Source of the DNA: Lithospermum erythrorhizon
Taxonomy: Eukaryota; Streptophyta; Magnoliopsida; Boraginales; Boraginaceae
DNA length: 64,000 bases
Assembly: GCA_019722365.1 (NCBI GenBank)
Contig: JADFUC010002251.1
Location: 1-64,000 of the forward strand
Direction: 5' to 3'
Part shown: positions 1 to 13,700 of the stretch, in pieces
Numbering within the stretch: position 1 is the stretch's first letter
Layout: every line of letters starts with the position of its first letter
Translations under genes and position numbers: made by a program
Notes under the pieces: model-generated
Databases searched by the model: none
The model's input: the letters and a program-made list of their open reading frames with translations, nothing else
Told to the model about the DNA's origin: nothing

Positions 1-1512
1 ATCAGTGTACTTCGTTCAGTTACGTATTGCTATTCTCCACTCTATCGGGCCGGAGAATCTTTATTATCTTCTTTCGGTGGTTTTGTACTTCATTTGGAAT
101 TCTTGAATTTCTCGAAAGGACACGTGTTTGTGTCTCGGATACACAAAACCATTATCTCTGTAGTCATTATTAATGTAATGGAAGTAGTTATAACCTCCTC
201 TTGCAGATGTGTTCATTGGCCCCAACATGTGGAATCAACGCCTTTCATTTAAGCCGATTGAGAAAAGGAATTTTTAGTCATTTTACCCAAAAGGCAGGAG
301 CTTCATGGCCTCGTATGATTCATAATGAAACCTTCAAGTATTCTGACGGAGTGGAGTTTCAAATTTGAGTTCTCGTTAATGTGACCTAGTAAATGCCATA
401 GGTATGTTTGGTTTAAATTAAGTTGAGCTTGTTAAGTTTTAGTTTATGTTATATGACTCATTAATCATTGTAAAAAACGTATAGACCATTTTGTGAAGGG
501 AGGGTATGCCAAATACTACCCCGTTCTGGTGATCCCCAAATTCATCGGGATCTATTGAAAATGAAAAACCATGATTGATAAAGCGAAATAGAAATAATAT
601 TATTCACACTTAAATTGCGGTACATAATAAACAGATAAGTTCAAAAGCAAGGCCGTGGGCAAATTTAAACTAATGGATCCTACTGCCGAGACATGACATA
701 GCGCCATTTCCTTGCGAAGATCCATTTCCCCTCTTTAGTCTTACTTGACTTGAGTTCACACTATTACGACAAATATGAACCACAACACGTGTCTAACGCC
801 TGGTAAATTAGAAGTTGTACAAACTTGATAACATACGTACACATGAGGAGTGGTGTGGACCATTAGCTTTCTATCATGCGTGAACTTCACGGCCCAGGTG
901 GAGCTTCCAGTGATACAGGTTTTACATAATAATGACACTTGTCGTCGCTTCACAAGCTCCTCCACTTTCCGGCAACCTTGGGATTACTAGAACCGCGGCA
1001 CTTTGCAGTAAACTTCTTCTTGAATTTCTTCTTGTTTTTGGACCACGAAATAGAAGGAGTAAGTTTAGTCTTACCAGTTTGTCTCGGCATTAAAATGATC
1101 ATCTTATGCGATTCGTTTAGAATAACTCAAACTTGTGCATATTGAAGTTGCCTTGACAAGCGAAGAATTTATGCGGAAAGACTTGAATGAGATCCTGACC
1201 GTTCTTTGGAGACACTAGTGCCCGAGGCGTTGAGTCGTCGGCTTGGAGCGAAGGTTCCATGTGTAAGCATGAGACATTGGACATCCTTGTCGAGACTTGT
1301 GCTTTTGTGGGATCCTTTTCCCGATGGGAGGCGCTATCATTAGGTTTCGCGGGAACCTTGTGTTAAATAACGTATTAGGTCCTCTGCTTGCTTGAGAATG
1401 ATTCTCAGGATTTCGAGATTCCTTCGTCGAAATTCGAGTTATTCGGCTTGCAACTTTTCAAGTCTTTGAAGCGAGCAGTTCTTAGGAAATACTTGATAGT
1501 GGTAGCCATATT
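1..1512 (-). pseudogene. Ty1/copia gag-protease-integrase relic
   Basis: Read on the minus strand, this stretch gives the familiar copia order in broken frames. A start-like MATTIKYF lies near 1508. Basic Lys-rich gag tail residues (KKKFKKKFTAK) lie near 1050-1000, and a degenerate aspartic protease active site, ALDTCCGSYL for the usual VLDTGCGSHI, near 800-770. A pre-integrase YVPQF stretch follows near 630. GAG-pre-integrase and integrase text then appears as FHYESYE near 340-320 and GPMNTSARGGYNYF near 210-170. Stops and frameshifts interrupt every segment, so no working polyprotein is made. The element runs off the left edge, so its other LTR and reverse transcriptase are not visible. The family call rests on the order of motifs; the precise lineage is not determined. 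Confidence 0.7.
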
Positions 1513-3379
1513 AATTCTACAAGAATAAGTAAATAAAATATGACTACATTAAGCTATCATCACAAAAACACTTACAAATAAATTATAAAAGTAAATACTA
1601 ATAGTTTCAAATCTCACGAAATATATTAGTATGTCGAGATCTAATATACTTAAATTCAAACGGCAACACGCGTACATTTTTGAATCGATATAATAGTAGG
1701 TTATCAACCAATTAAACCAAAGTGTTACTTCGTTGATCATCGAATACCCACAACGATTAGTGGAAATCACTTGACATGATCCATTGTCGTATCAAATGCA
1801 ACGTTATAGCGCCCGCCGTAAATGGTGGCAATTGATGCAATTGATTGCCTGACTTTAAAATTAGCTACTTTGCTTAAATTTTAATTGGTGAGATTATTAT
1901 TACTTTGTTTCATTTTACTCGTGCATACTAGCACATAATCAAGCAATACATGCAACATGAAAAATAAAACAAGTATGCACATTGAAGATATTATCACGAT
2001 ATGGCCCTGGGAACTTTAATTACAGTATTTATCAAATCTTAACATAAGTCACAATTCTTATGTATACGGATCAGCAGTCCACCAAGTACCACTACCGTGA
2101 AATTATCTTCAATATCTTCACTTGTTACAATATTTATATGCTAAGCACATGTAGGCCGAACTGCGAGTTGTGGGTAAAACAATAAATAAATAAATGCAAG
2201 AAAATATGACTTCAAGGTCATTTCTGGTATTCTGATTCGCGGAACCGGAAAATAAATAAATGGGCCATATCATATACTCCATTCCAAATCACCATTACAA
2301 AATATAGACACTTTATTAAATCATATAAATGAACTTAATAAATATTTTAAATGGAATTGGAAAATACATGTTGTAATTATCAAATTAATTAATCCATTCC
2401 CAATTACACATATTAAATTAATTAATATAAACTCAATTATCATACACATTTCAATTAATAATTATTACCAATAATTATTAACCATATACATAATAGAAAA
2501 TATTTATGCAAATATATTCTAAAATATATTAAGTAGTGAAATTGTTACCTAATTGTTATCAGCTTTTAAATTAATTTAAAAAGATATAATATAAGGAAAT
2601 TAATTAATTGTCATCACATAATTAATTACAATCAATTAGGTGATTAAATGAAGCAAATAATCAATAAAAACAGAAATATAACTAACCCCTTAATTTTAGA
2701 GCGAAATAAGGAATAAATTCGGAATTAAGGTTTCAAATTAGAGCACATCGTGATAGGCTCGGGCGACCGTCGACACGCGCCGCCGTGTAGGTCATAGATC
2801 CGGCCCGTCATTTTGGTACCAAAATCGGCCAGTCCAACACAATCTGGCGCCCGTAGTGTCGCGGAGTCGGTCGATTTATGGTAATATTTCCATATTTAAC
2901 TCGGTTTTGATTTAATTTAGTCGTTTGTAAAATCATTTTTTGGAGGCCTTAAAAATTTAAAATTTATGAAATTCAAACATGTTAAACATCATAATTGTCT
3001 TGAACAAATTTCCCTTTAAATTAGTTCATTAAAATAAATTTTCATATTTAATTATTAATTAAGCAGTCCGAGAAATTGCAAAAGGTATTTTTTAGAGGTA
3101 CTTAGAAAAATCCAAAAATTATGAAATTTAATGGAATCTTCTCGTGCTATCACAGGTTCCATAAAAAAATTAGTGCAATTTTTACAAAATTTTGCGCCCC
3201 CAGGCTTCGTTTTATAAAACTATTTTGAAACAAAACCAATTAAATCATCCTTTTAATTTATGAAACAAAATCCATATTAACAAAATATGATAATACATCA
3301 TCATAAACTTGTAACACATGTGTAAATCAATAATCAAGAACATGGTGATTTATTCTCAAATCTATATTTATCAATTAAA
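1513..3379. other. AT-rich intergenic DNA, no gene recognised
   Basis: No coding sequence is recognisable here. The part just beyond 1513 lies upstream of the minus-strand copia gag start and may be that element's leader and LTR, but I could not find a matching second LTR. From 2280 to 2700 the DNA is very AT-rich with repeated ATTAATTA words. A short GC-rich patch at about 2755-2880 contains CpG-rich words and is flanked by AT-rich DNA; it resembles retroelement-derived sequence but was not assigned. Confidence 0.4.
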
Positions 3380-6300
3380 TATAGGGCAAAATGCCACGAT
3401 TGCCCATCAGTATTTAAGTAGTTCTGGGTTTAGCCACTATGTATTTTTACCATTCCACCCATTACATATCAATTCGATCATTCAACCCATTCCGGCAAAT
3501 TCAGCCCATCAGTTGACCCGTTATGTTGTTATTTGAAATGGCTTAAATTTTTTTAAAAGCCCCATTATTGAAGTCAGTTAGAATGTCTTGAAAATTGAAA
3601 CCCACTGATATACAAACAACGCTAAAACACTCAAACACACAAGTAAACACATTCTCCACAAATCAAAGCCCAGATCGATTCACCGCTACTCGAATTCCCA
3701 ATCGAACCTGAGCCACTAAGCAATTTAATAGATTTCCGCCTAAAAACCTCTAGAATTTGTTAACACCTTCATTTGTTGAAAAGCATACGTCCCATCCCCC
3801 CCTTTAATTTATCCCAAATGAGAGGGTAGAAACCCTAAGCCATGTCGGGTTTAATTCGTGATCCCTGACGTGAAGGCTGTAGGCATGATTACATAGGCAC
3901 AACTTTTATAGAGAGGAGCATGCTTGTTTAGTGTTAGGGTTCATTATAATGGGCGATTTGTTGGTAACCCTATGTTTTTCATCTGAAAGGAGGAAGGTTG
4001 AAACTTTTGATTGTTGTGATCTTTCGTTTGAATTAGGTTCGATTGAATAAGTAGACTTTCCGATTGAGGTTTAAGGTATGGGAGATGAATTTAAAGGCTT
4101 GTGTCTACGAGATCAATCGAGGTCACAATGGGATTAGATGTCTTAAGTATGCTTATAATGTTACTAAGTTTTTTAAGTCTCACACTGAGTATAGAGTTTA
4201 TGGATAATACATTTTCTTGGGTCTAGTATTCTCTGGAGTCATGATGAAGTTGATGATGGTAATCTCAGTTTGAGTGTTAAAGATAATCGAGTCTCGAATG
4301 AGGTGCTTAAGTCTAAATCTATTTAGTGCCTTTAAGTTGGCTATCATATCAGCACACAATTTAGGTGATGATGATGATGGTGTTCATGTGAATGGGATAG
4401 AAAATGAGACTACGGATGGATGGGGTGAGAATGAGAGTGAAAGGAAGGAGAAATGCGTAGAGGTAGAGAATGAGGTTGAACATGATGTAAGAAAATGAGG
4501 ATTTTTTAGGATGTGGATTATGATAGTGAAGATAGTGTTGATTACAGTGAAGAAAGTGGAAGTGAGAGTGAGAGTGATGGTAGTGGAGATGATGATGACT
4601 TAAATTCGGAAGATGTGTTATATGGGAAGGAGATGGGCCAGTTTGATGATGAAAGCCCATTTGAATCTAGCAATGCCAATGCTTTGTATTTTTTAAGAGC
4701 ATATTGAGGAGGAGGAGAAATTGTTATTCGACCATGATGGCCATCTTTGAGAATGATGTTGGTCTCCATTGTGCGGTGACTACGATGTCCCCAGTGAATT
4801 AGCTGCTTTGCGGATTAATAAGAAGGGTCCTCAAATGTCAACGTTTGAGAAGAGTGTGTTTGATGGTACATTCAATGAAGGCCAAACATCAGGAAATAAG
4901 AAGAAAAGGTATAGAGGGCCATATGCTAGACATGGCACTGAATTCAAACAGAGGAGGATGAGTGGTTGGGTTCAAACTGATAAGGGCTCTGATGGTGAGC
5001 AAGACGAGGAGGAAGAGGATGACAACTCTGATCTTAATAGTGGTGACTCCACATCTGATAGTGATGGCATTGTGGATATTAATAAACTGAGAATGACTTG
5101 TAGAAGGAAGAGGAGGTATGTTCACTTCAATGGGAGAAATATGAGGAATCCAAAATTATTCCCAGGTCTGGTGTTTTTCCGGTTTTGGCTTGATTCAATG
5201 ATGAAATGGTATGCGTTAATCAGGAGAAAGGATGTCTGGTTAACATGTAATGAAAGTAAAAGTTTTCATGTGAGTAGAGTGTTTGGCTTTCTGGGGATAA
5301 AAGTTAAATGAAATACTAAACTTAGTGATAGGGCCAAATGCAGGAAGCATGAAAGCGCTCACGTCAAGCAAGAGGAGGAGTTTGATTAAAGAACATGGTT
5401 GGCTAAGAGTATTATTGAAGGATTGGTTTATGTTGTTTTCTGATATGTCTATTAGTGTCTTAAGACTTGCAATTGACAAGAAGTATGGATTGCTCATAGC
5501 TACCCGACCCGGGCTAGGAGTGAGGAAAGGCATTGAAGTCTATAGGGTGTTTGTTGAGTATGATGAAAGTGAAGAAAATGGAAGCATGAGGGTATTTAAG
5601 AGAATTTATGTATTTTTAAATCCGCGATTGATGATGAAACTTTAAGCGGGGTGTAGAAGTTGATAGGATTGAATGGATTTGTCGTACTAAGGGAGTTCAT
5701 AAGCAACAAATACTTACAGCAAGTTGCACTTGATCCAAACAATGGTTGGTGAAGCGCTGTCTTGGGCGATAGTTGAGAAAGAAAATAAGGATGTTTGGAA
5801 ATGGTTTATTCAAGCTTTGTCAGAAGACTTGAACATAGTTGATCAGGAAGACTATGTGATAATGAGTGATAGACAAAAGGTATGTAAACTTTCTATTATT
5901 TTTTATGTGTTTATGTTATATTAACCACTCATAGTAATGCTAATACATAATGTAACTACTGCCTTTTCAGGGACTAGAGAGTGCATTGCATGACATGCTT
6001 GCAAATGTTGAACCACAGGCGTGATTCGACATATATATAAGTTTGAGAGGTCTCATGGCGACCCGACTTCTAAGAACAAAGTATGGGCTTATGCAAAGCA
6101 TCAACTAAAACAGATATCTGCTTGCTATCTTTGGGCTCTCAAGGAGGTGATTCTAACTGCCAGCGTGGATGGAAAGCAATCTTTAGTAAGCTGAGCCTGC
6201 TTGGTGTAAGGCATTTTTTAGTTTAAATGTGCAATCGGACATCTTTGTGTAATAGCAGGTGAATCTTTAATTCTTTCATGCTTTACGCTGAGATAAGCCA

Positions 6301-7300
6301 ATTGTTACTAATGCTTGAGAGAGGGTAGGAGATTATGTATGGAGAGGATAAAGGATAGAAGAAAGTTGTGCATGGGCGCTAAACCCGGGGACACCATGTC
6401 CTAGAATTAACAACATAATAGACAAGGTCATAAATCAGGCTGATGGTTTGGATTATGTTTGGAATGGTGCTGATGGCTTTGAGGTATATTGTGGTAATGG
6501 AGAACAGTTTAAGGTTGATATGAGGAGGAAGGAATGTAGTTGTAGGTTGTGGCGGTTAGAGAATTTCCGTATGGACATCACCCGTTCTGCGGTTACAAAT
6601 GGAGTCAAATCCCTCGTGATGTTGTTTCTAACTGTTACAAAGTTAGCACCTTTGGATAGATTTATGAGCATGTGCTTCAACCTATGAATGGCCCTACTGA
6701 CCAAAGACAAACAGAATAAAATTGCTACCTCCTAAGTTTGTAAGACAAGCAGGCAGACCTAAAAAGGTGAGAAGAAGAGATATAAATGAGGTAAAAAAGG
6801 CCAAGGGAAAGGATGTTCTAACTAGATGGATTGTACACACTTGCAAACACTGTGGCATTGAAGGTCACAACATCAGGACATGTCCCACAAAGAAGCCTGC
6901 ATTTGAAGGTGACATAGGCCCCAGTAAAAGAGGAGGACCTGCAAAGAAGAAACCAACTACTCGAAATTTGCTCCGTAGCGTCCTCCAACCTTTTTGGAGA
7001 AGAGGTCATTGATCCAGAACAACTAGCCCATGAAAAATATGTAAGCTTGTTTCTATCTTGTTTTGTTTGTTTGATTCATTTTGGAGTACTTTTCTTGTAG
7101 CTCTTCCTATCTGTTTGTTTCTTTGCTTTCATTTTCCAATTGCTTTATGCTTTTGTCTTGTTTTGTTTCAATCTTCCTTGAATTACAGTTGTAATCTTTC
7201 AATCTTATTTTGTTGCAATCTTTCAATCTTGTTTTTGTTCGCGATCTTTTCCAATCTTGTTTTCCTTTCTTGTAAGCTTCTCTCATAAAGTTTCTTTCCT
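3380..7300 (+). mobile_element. Decayed Mutator-like element (MULE)
   Basis: The element is defined by the transposase remnants between about 4370 and 7012. The sequence near 3384, agggcaaaatgccacgattg, looks like the terminal sequence of plant MULEs, but I did not find its inverted partner on the right, so both borders are approximate. No 9-bp target duplication was confirmed. A pyrimidine-rich tract at about 7040-7320, with repeated CAATCTT words, follows the coding remnant and is probably its 3' flank. Confidence 0.55.
4370..7012 (+). pseudogene. MULE transposase pseudogene (MuDR family)
   Basis: The remnant follows the MuDR transposase order. An acidic N-terminal region rich in Asp, Glu and Ser lies at 4370-5100. 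The DDE-domain region follows, with WAIVEKENKDVWKWF and IMSDRQK at 5766-5880; an intron-like gap (gtatgt..cag) at about 5879-5970 leads into GLESALHDMLANVEP. The SWIM zinc-finger region at about 6450-6640 has a matching FEVYCG..F.VDMRRKECSCRLW start, but its C-x-H second half is shifted out of frame. The C-terminal CCHC knuckle at 6841-6882, CKHCGIEGHNIRTC, keeps all four ligands. Stops and frameshifts lie between the segments, so it cannot encode an active transposase. The family assignment is firm; the precise subfamily is not. Confidence 0.8.
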
Positions 7301-8399
7301 ATCTTACAATCTTTTTTTTATTGCGGTTGATATCTATATGAATGGATGAATGATATAAGGAACATGGTACCTGTGCCGGTCATACCCTGAGCTCGGTCTG
7401 ATCTTCCAAACCACATTCTCCATGACACGAGAGTCGGAGGCCAACAATCGTACCTTGGCTGCCACCCAAACCAAGGAAGCGAGATAAGAAGAGCCACCTA
7501 GGCAGCCACAAAGGGAGTTCCGCTGACCGGTTGCTAACTGAATGCGGTCTCAAAGATGATGAAGGAACGAAAAAGCTTGTCTCCGGATGAATCTTGTTTG
7601 ATTTCATTTTGCTGTGTCGACTAGACTATTCGGTCCTCTTAATATTAAATACACCTCAAGTGAACAATTATATTTGTTTGTATGAGGCATGAACAAATTA
7701 CATGTTATGCGCTAGTGTTGAACTTCTGACTTTAAAAGCATGTCTTTATTATTTGTAGTATAGAGATTAACCATGAAGCTAATGCACTAGTATACCACAC
7801 ATTGCAACATAAATGAAGCTAATGAAATATGAATCGAAGCCTTGTGAAACTTCTCACAATTGAACAACATTGCCCCAGACAATGAAATGTGAATCAAAAT
7901 GAATCAATCAAAATGAAGCATTGAATAAAATGCATTGAAACAATTTGCATCATATAACAAAAATAGAAAAAGTTTCATATTCATGATTCCTTTTTTAACC
8001 GGCCAAAATGTGAAACGATGATGAGCTCGAGGAGTTCTTGTGTTACCATTTAACTCCTGAAAGAGTGTGGATAAGTGCACGAAGATCAATGCAACTTGTC
8101 CCGCTGCAAAGTAGAGGTTGGTGAAAGCAGCTGTTAGGTTCACTTCACAGAAGCCCTTTGCTAGTTTGCGACAAGGCACCATATTATAAGTCGGACTACA
8201 ATTTGAATCCAATCATAATGAAGCCATCAAGCTACTCGATTGAACAACATTGCCGAGTCGATTACTATGATTTCAAACTACAACTTGGCTACATAAACTA
8301 CAACATTCCTAGAGTTTGGATTACAAACATAATAGAACACTACTACAATTCAATAACTAACAACTTCAAACAATTCAATGAAATAACCAGTTCCGTATA
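7301..8399. other. Intergenic DNA between MULE and gypsy relics
   Basis: No gene is recognised. A moderately GC-rich block at about 7370-7600 gives an open minus-strand frame of 75 codons with no family resemblance. The remainder is AT-rich and holds only short open frames without coding character. Right-hand MULE terminal sequence could lie here but was not identified. Confidence 0.4.
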
Positions 8400-10690
8400 A
8401 GTAATTGTTTTTTTTTATGATTACAGTTGCGGTTAGTGTTGACGGTTAAAGTTAAAATTTGAATCGAATAATGATAATATGGGTTGGACGATATTATATT
8501 TTTGAGAATAGGAATTTAATTTGACTCGTGTTCGAGATTAGGTTGTTAAACCGAGAAGCGAAGTTGCGAACAGCGAGACCAACGTCACTTAAAGTTCAAC
8601 ACGCGGCTAATGTCCTCTTTATCCATATCTTTCCAAAACACAAAATCATCCTGCCCCCAAGGTGGCGAACCACCGTCACCCCTTGAGCAGCGATTTTTTT
8701 CCATTTTCTTGGTGAAACTTGTTGAATTGACCACCGAATCTTGTTCCCCGTCTTGAGATTATCGAGGTATGAGTTTTTAATCTTGAATCTCATCATTTGA
8801 GCTTGGAGTTGACTTTTTTATATAATTGAGTTTGTGTTGACTTTTAGATCTTGACTTTATTATATGGTATAGAAATGTTATCTAAGTATCGTTTAGAGGG
8901 GATTAGAGGTGATTTTGAGTAATTAATGAGTTAGGAAGTGGTATAAGTTTTTGGGTTGACTTTATTGACTTTTCTTAAATTAACTCCTAAATTGTAATAT
9001 GAGGTTAGAGGACTTTAATATAGTTGTTTGGGAATAAATTATTGGTTTTGGATATGGATAGGTAGAGATTGGGTTGAGAAAGTTTGGGGAAAGTTAAAGC
9101 ATAGCGTTGGTGTTTGAATTGGAGGTTGTATTTAATGGATTAATTAATTGTCAATTGATTGTTGGATTGATTAGAATGTGCTTAAAAGAGTTATTGTTGG
9201 GGTAATAAGGTGATGACCGAATATTGAGATTTTACGAAGTTGGTGATTAGAATGTAGTTACGTTGGAATGTTAGAGTCATGCAATCTTGGGGATAGGATG
9301 ATTGCTAAGAGTTGTAAATTTGAATCGTGGGGCGTGGTATAACATTAAAGGTTTATATATAGATGTTAAGAGAAGTTATTCTACGGAATGTGTTATAATG
9401 TATAATTTATTTGAATAGGAGTTGAGCACAGACTGTACGAGAATTTACTTTAGAGTTATCGTGCTAACTTGGAGGCTCGAGGTGAGAGCTAAAATCTCAC
9501 GATGGGGACCTTTCATATATATTATGTTATATATTTTTGAATGTGTTATCTTGGGAGTATTCTAATATATTGTATTGTGTGACTATGATTGATATTATGT
9601 AGAGAATTGTGATTTACTTATTTCGTGTGATAGAAGCTTGATTGAGATTTTGATTGATATTATGAGATAATTGTGATTATGATCTATATTATGAGATAGT
9701 TGTGAATATGATTCATGTTATGAGATTATTATTATTGGCTGTGTCTTGTGTGTGTGGGCGTGTGCGAGATGTGTTTTGATTGCTTGGTGTGTTATTTGCC
9801 GGCGGTGGTAGGCCCAGGAGATTTGGTGTGGTGTGCATATTGTGTGGGTAGCCGGAGTGGATTCGAGAATTTGGTGTGATATGCGTGAGGGGTGTAGCCT
9901 CGGTCGGCGGGAGGATGGAGGTGGAGGCCTCGTCGATTATTTGGAGGTGGATTATCGTATGTGTATTATTTGGAGGTGGATTCTCGTTTGATGACTTTGT
10001 GTGTTGGTATTTCCCAATAAATGAATAGAGCATTATTTATGGTTGTAAGGATTCGTAATGTATTGTATTATGTAACATCGTATAAGAGGATACATGTGAT
10101 ATGTAGGCGGGTGCTCATTATGCTTTGGTTAATGTATGTGCATATGTTATATATATATAGTATGAATATATGTGATAGGATCAAGTACGTAGTATTTGTA
10201 TTCACTCGGCTTAATAGGCTGACTCACTCATGGGCGGGCATTTTATGCCTAGGTCTCTAGGAAGCGTCGTTGAGGGTGGTGAGGATGCATTCTTCTTGGC
10301 GGCGTGAAGATTATAGGTGAGAAATGATGGTGGCATAGGGAGTCACCAAATCCGATCCATTTCCACTTTTTATTTGTCGATTTGTATATATCTAGACTGG
10401 TGTGTTGTATTATATTGAAATTAAGGTTGTCATACTTTCCACATGTTTTATTTTTGGATTTCTAGTATATCCTTGGGTTGTATTCGGAGGTGGATTTGTG
10501 ATACATTTATGCATTATTTTGTTGGGCCGTGTTGTTGGAACACCCGCGTGGATATAGAGAGTTTTGTTTTTGTTAATGTCGACAGGTCATATTTGTTATG
10601 GTATCCAAATCGATTGGTGACTACGGTGTCTGGTGTTAATGATCTTAACCTCGAGTGAGCCGACTTGGGGTGGGTCAAGTAGCTTTAATT
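8400..10690 (+). repeat. Ty3/gypsy LTR (degraded, left side of element)
   Basis: This stretch directly precedes a degraded tRNA-primer site at 10692-10710 and so occupies the LTR position of the gypsy element that follows. Its landmarks are shared with the better-preserved LTR-like sequence starting at 61121. These include a leader with AAAACACAAAA followed by a GAGGTA junction, a run of GTTGACTTTT words (about 8780-8960 here, 61560-61750 there), and a downstream GTGAG..CTCACG segment. The left border is not sharp, and no clean TG start was found. It is non-coding; the small open frames inside it are not genes. Confidence 0.5.
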
Positions 10691-10691
10691 T

Positions 10692-10710
10692 TAGTATGAG
10701 AGCCTAGGTT
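10692..10710 (+). other. Degraded primer-binding site of gypsy element
   Basis: The sequence tagtatgagagcctaggtt differs at a few positions from the TGGTATCAGAGC word that plant LTR retroelements use to prime from initiator-Met tRNA. Its place between an LTR-like region and pol remnants supports the reading. Confidence 0.55.
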
Positions 10711-13700
10711 CGAGATATTTATGGTGTCTTTGTGTGGTTATGTGCCTAGGTTGGTAGTTGTTAGAGAGTGGTCGATATTGGGGTTTCTTTTGGCCAGGGT
10801 CCTGTCTTTCCTTTCTTTTTGTTATTTAAACAGACTATTGGGGATGCCGCCCGTAGGAGTGCATTCGGTTGGAGTCTTTGCCGGAGGTGCGGCAAGGGGT
10901 CGCATCGAGGGAGGCTGCGAGAGGAGGTGCTAGGAGGTGGTGGGGTGCCGAGTGGGGTAGAAATGTGGATAGCGTTGTGAGCGTTGATGAGCCTAGTGTC
11001 GGGGCCCACGGGGATTCTAGGAGTAAATATTGGTGGAGATCGGGGAGACCGTAGTCTTTTGTCATTTAGGCGGAAGTGGAGAGTAAGTTATTTGACGGCT
11101 TCTGAGCGGGACCATAAAGTTTGCGGAGTGATTCTCTGTCGGGCATTAGAGTTCATTCGATACTTGGAGAGTATATTTGAGCCTATAGGAATTCTTGGGG
11201 AGTTGAGGACCGGATTCTGGTGCGGTGGAGCTGGGAATTGGTGGGAGAATGTACACGATTTTTTATTGCGGCTGGACGGACACGGTGTTGTGGGGTCGGT
11301 TAGGTAGGTGGCTTCGAGGAGCTTTGTGCTTGGTATATATCGGCTCTAGAGAGAGAATTGATCCAAATTAAAGCAAGGGCGAAGTATAAGTGACTCTGAG
11401 AAAGATTAGGTGATCTACGCCGTACTTCCGGAGGTGAATCTCTGAGGGGAAGAGGATCGAGAGATTCAGGGACGGAATGAACTGGGAGATCCGCGGGTTC
11501 AGTCGCTCAAAGTCCCATACAACTTTCCATGAACTAGTGAATGATGCCTTACAAGTAGAGATGGATTTGGCTGAGTGTCCAGTTGGTGGGAGAAAAGAGT
11601 GAGATAACTTTCGAGGATGGTGGCGATCGAGTTACAGGTTTGGGGCGTCCGTGCAGTAGGTGATTCGGTGCCTGTTTCTAATTCTCAATTCAACACTCTT
11701 TGTTTACATGCCCGGTATTTTAATCGGTCAAGGATGAGAGAGAGGTTATCGGGGGAGGCGGAGTGACTATGGGGCCATTTCCGTTGTGGTAAACGAGGTG
11801 CATTAAAATTCTGGAATGCCGAGGCAGGGGGTTGTGAGTGCAGTATCGATGTCGCCGGGGAGGGGCACATTGGCGTTGGATTCTGTGCAGAGGCGGAGTG
11901 TTGAGTGGGAGTGCTAGCGTTTACTCCCGATTAATGGCGGCGGAGGAGGCTATCAAGGAAGTCGGGTAGGTGATTCGGTGGTGGGAAGCTTTGGGCATGG
12001 GTTGGGAGTAGTCGGGGTAGTAAGGTTCTTTGGGACTAGTCGGGGTAGTCTTTGGAACTAATTAAATTGGCGGATATTCTAAGTTACCCAACGGGGAAGC
12101 TCGGGGATTCCCCGGAGGTGGTAACATGTACTTTAAATTTATGTGGGTTGGAAGCTTAAAGTCTTGTTTGATTCGAAGCTACTCGTCTTTCATATCTCGT
12201 ACCACATTGATATTCCTAACAAGAAATTCTTGCTGCACCACTTCTAAACTCCGTTAGAATGCATTAAGATTGATGAGGTACTTAGAAATTGTCCATAAGT
12301 AACGAAAATCAATGTTTGGAATAGATCTCTACTACTTTAAGACAAATGATTTTGATCTTGATACGGGAATGGATTGGTTAGGGGAGACATCATGCGGTGA
12401 TAGATTGTCGTCTTAAGAAGATTGAAATATCTAGTCTTTGAAGCAAATCTAAGATCTTATTTCCTAGGTGATAGAAAAAGAGTTATGCTTTCTCTTGTCT
12501 CATTTACGCCTTAGTTGCCCATAAGATCTTTGAGAAGTGGGTGTGTTGGTTATCTTTGCTATTTGTGGTAGTAAGGAGAAGATCGATCTGAGAGAGGTGC
12601 ATGTCGTGAGAGAGTATGTTGATGTGTTTCTGAGGAGTTGCCGGGACTTCCTCCTGTGCGAGAGGTGGAGTTTTCCATAGAATTACTTAATGGTACTACT
12701 CCGATTTCTATGGCACCTTACAGAATGGCTGGCGAGCTAAAGGAGTTGAAAAGCATAATTACAGGGAATTGTTGGATAAGGGATTCATTCGACCAAGTAG
12801 TTCACCTTAGGGTTTTCGGTGTTATTTTTAAGAAAAGGATGGATCTCAACAGAGGGTTGTGTATGTCGATTATAGGCGGTGAACGAAGCAATTTCAGAAT
12901 CGATATACATTGCCTAGGATTGATGATCTGTTTGGTCAATTGAAGGATGCCGTGTATTTTCTAAGATTGACTTGAGGTCGGGGCTACCACCGGTTGAGGT
13001 TAAGGAGGATGATGTATCGAAGTCGGCATTTAGAGCAGATATGGGCCTTCTGAGTTTTTGGTTTGGGTTTCGTGAATGCCCTGGCGTTTACGGACACTTA
13101 TGAATGGGGTGTTTAAAATTCTTACTTGGATAAATTTGTGGTGGTGTTGTGACATTTGAAGTATACTCTGTGAGGAGAGCATGAAAAGCCACTTGAGAAT
13201 TGTCTTTGGAACTTTGAGGGAAAAATGATTGTATACTCAAATTTTCCGAGTGTGAGTGCAGTTGGAAAAGTGCGGTTAAAGACCATGTGATTTGAAGAGG
13301 GTATAAGTGTTGATCCTCAAAAGTTGAAATTTGTGATGGTGCGGGAGCAAACTGAGAATGTTGAAATCTGAGAGTTTTTAGGTCTGGCGGGATACTATCG
13401 GAGATTTATCTGAGGCTTCTCGATTATTTACTTGTGACGGGTTGACCCGGAAAGGGAGTTCCGTTTGTTTGGGTGGGGAGTTGAATGGTCTTGATAGGTT
13501 GAAGAAATTGACTACGCGCGGTGTCAGGCTCTTCGTCGAGAGCAGGGATGGCTATGGGTAATATAGTGATCATTAAAATTAGGGGTTAGGATGTGTGCTA
13601 ATGTAACACTGGTAAGGTAGTGGCTTATCATTCCTTGACAGTGAAATCATAAGAAAAAATTACCCATGCGATTTGGAATTAGGTGCAATTGTTACTTAAG

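Noticed and set aside
4361..4660. His-rich minus-strand frame
   Set aside because: It is the antisense of the acidic GAT/GAA-rich N-terminal part of the MULE transposase.
7380..7607. 75-codon minus-strand frame as a gene
   Set aside because: Lacks family resemblance and lies next to the MULE; probably chance in a GC-balanced block.
10721..11307. Several overlapping GC-rich frames as small genes
   Set aside because: They occupy the decayed gag region of the gypsy element on both strands and share no independent motif.
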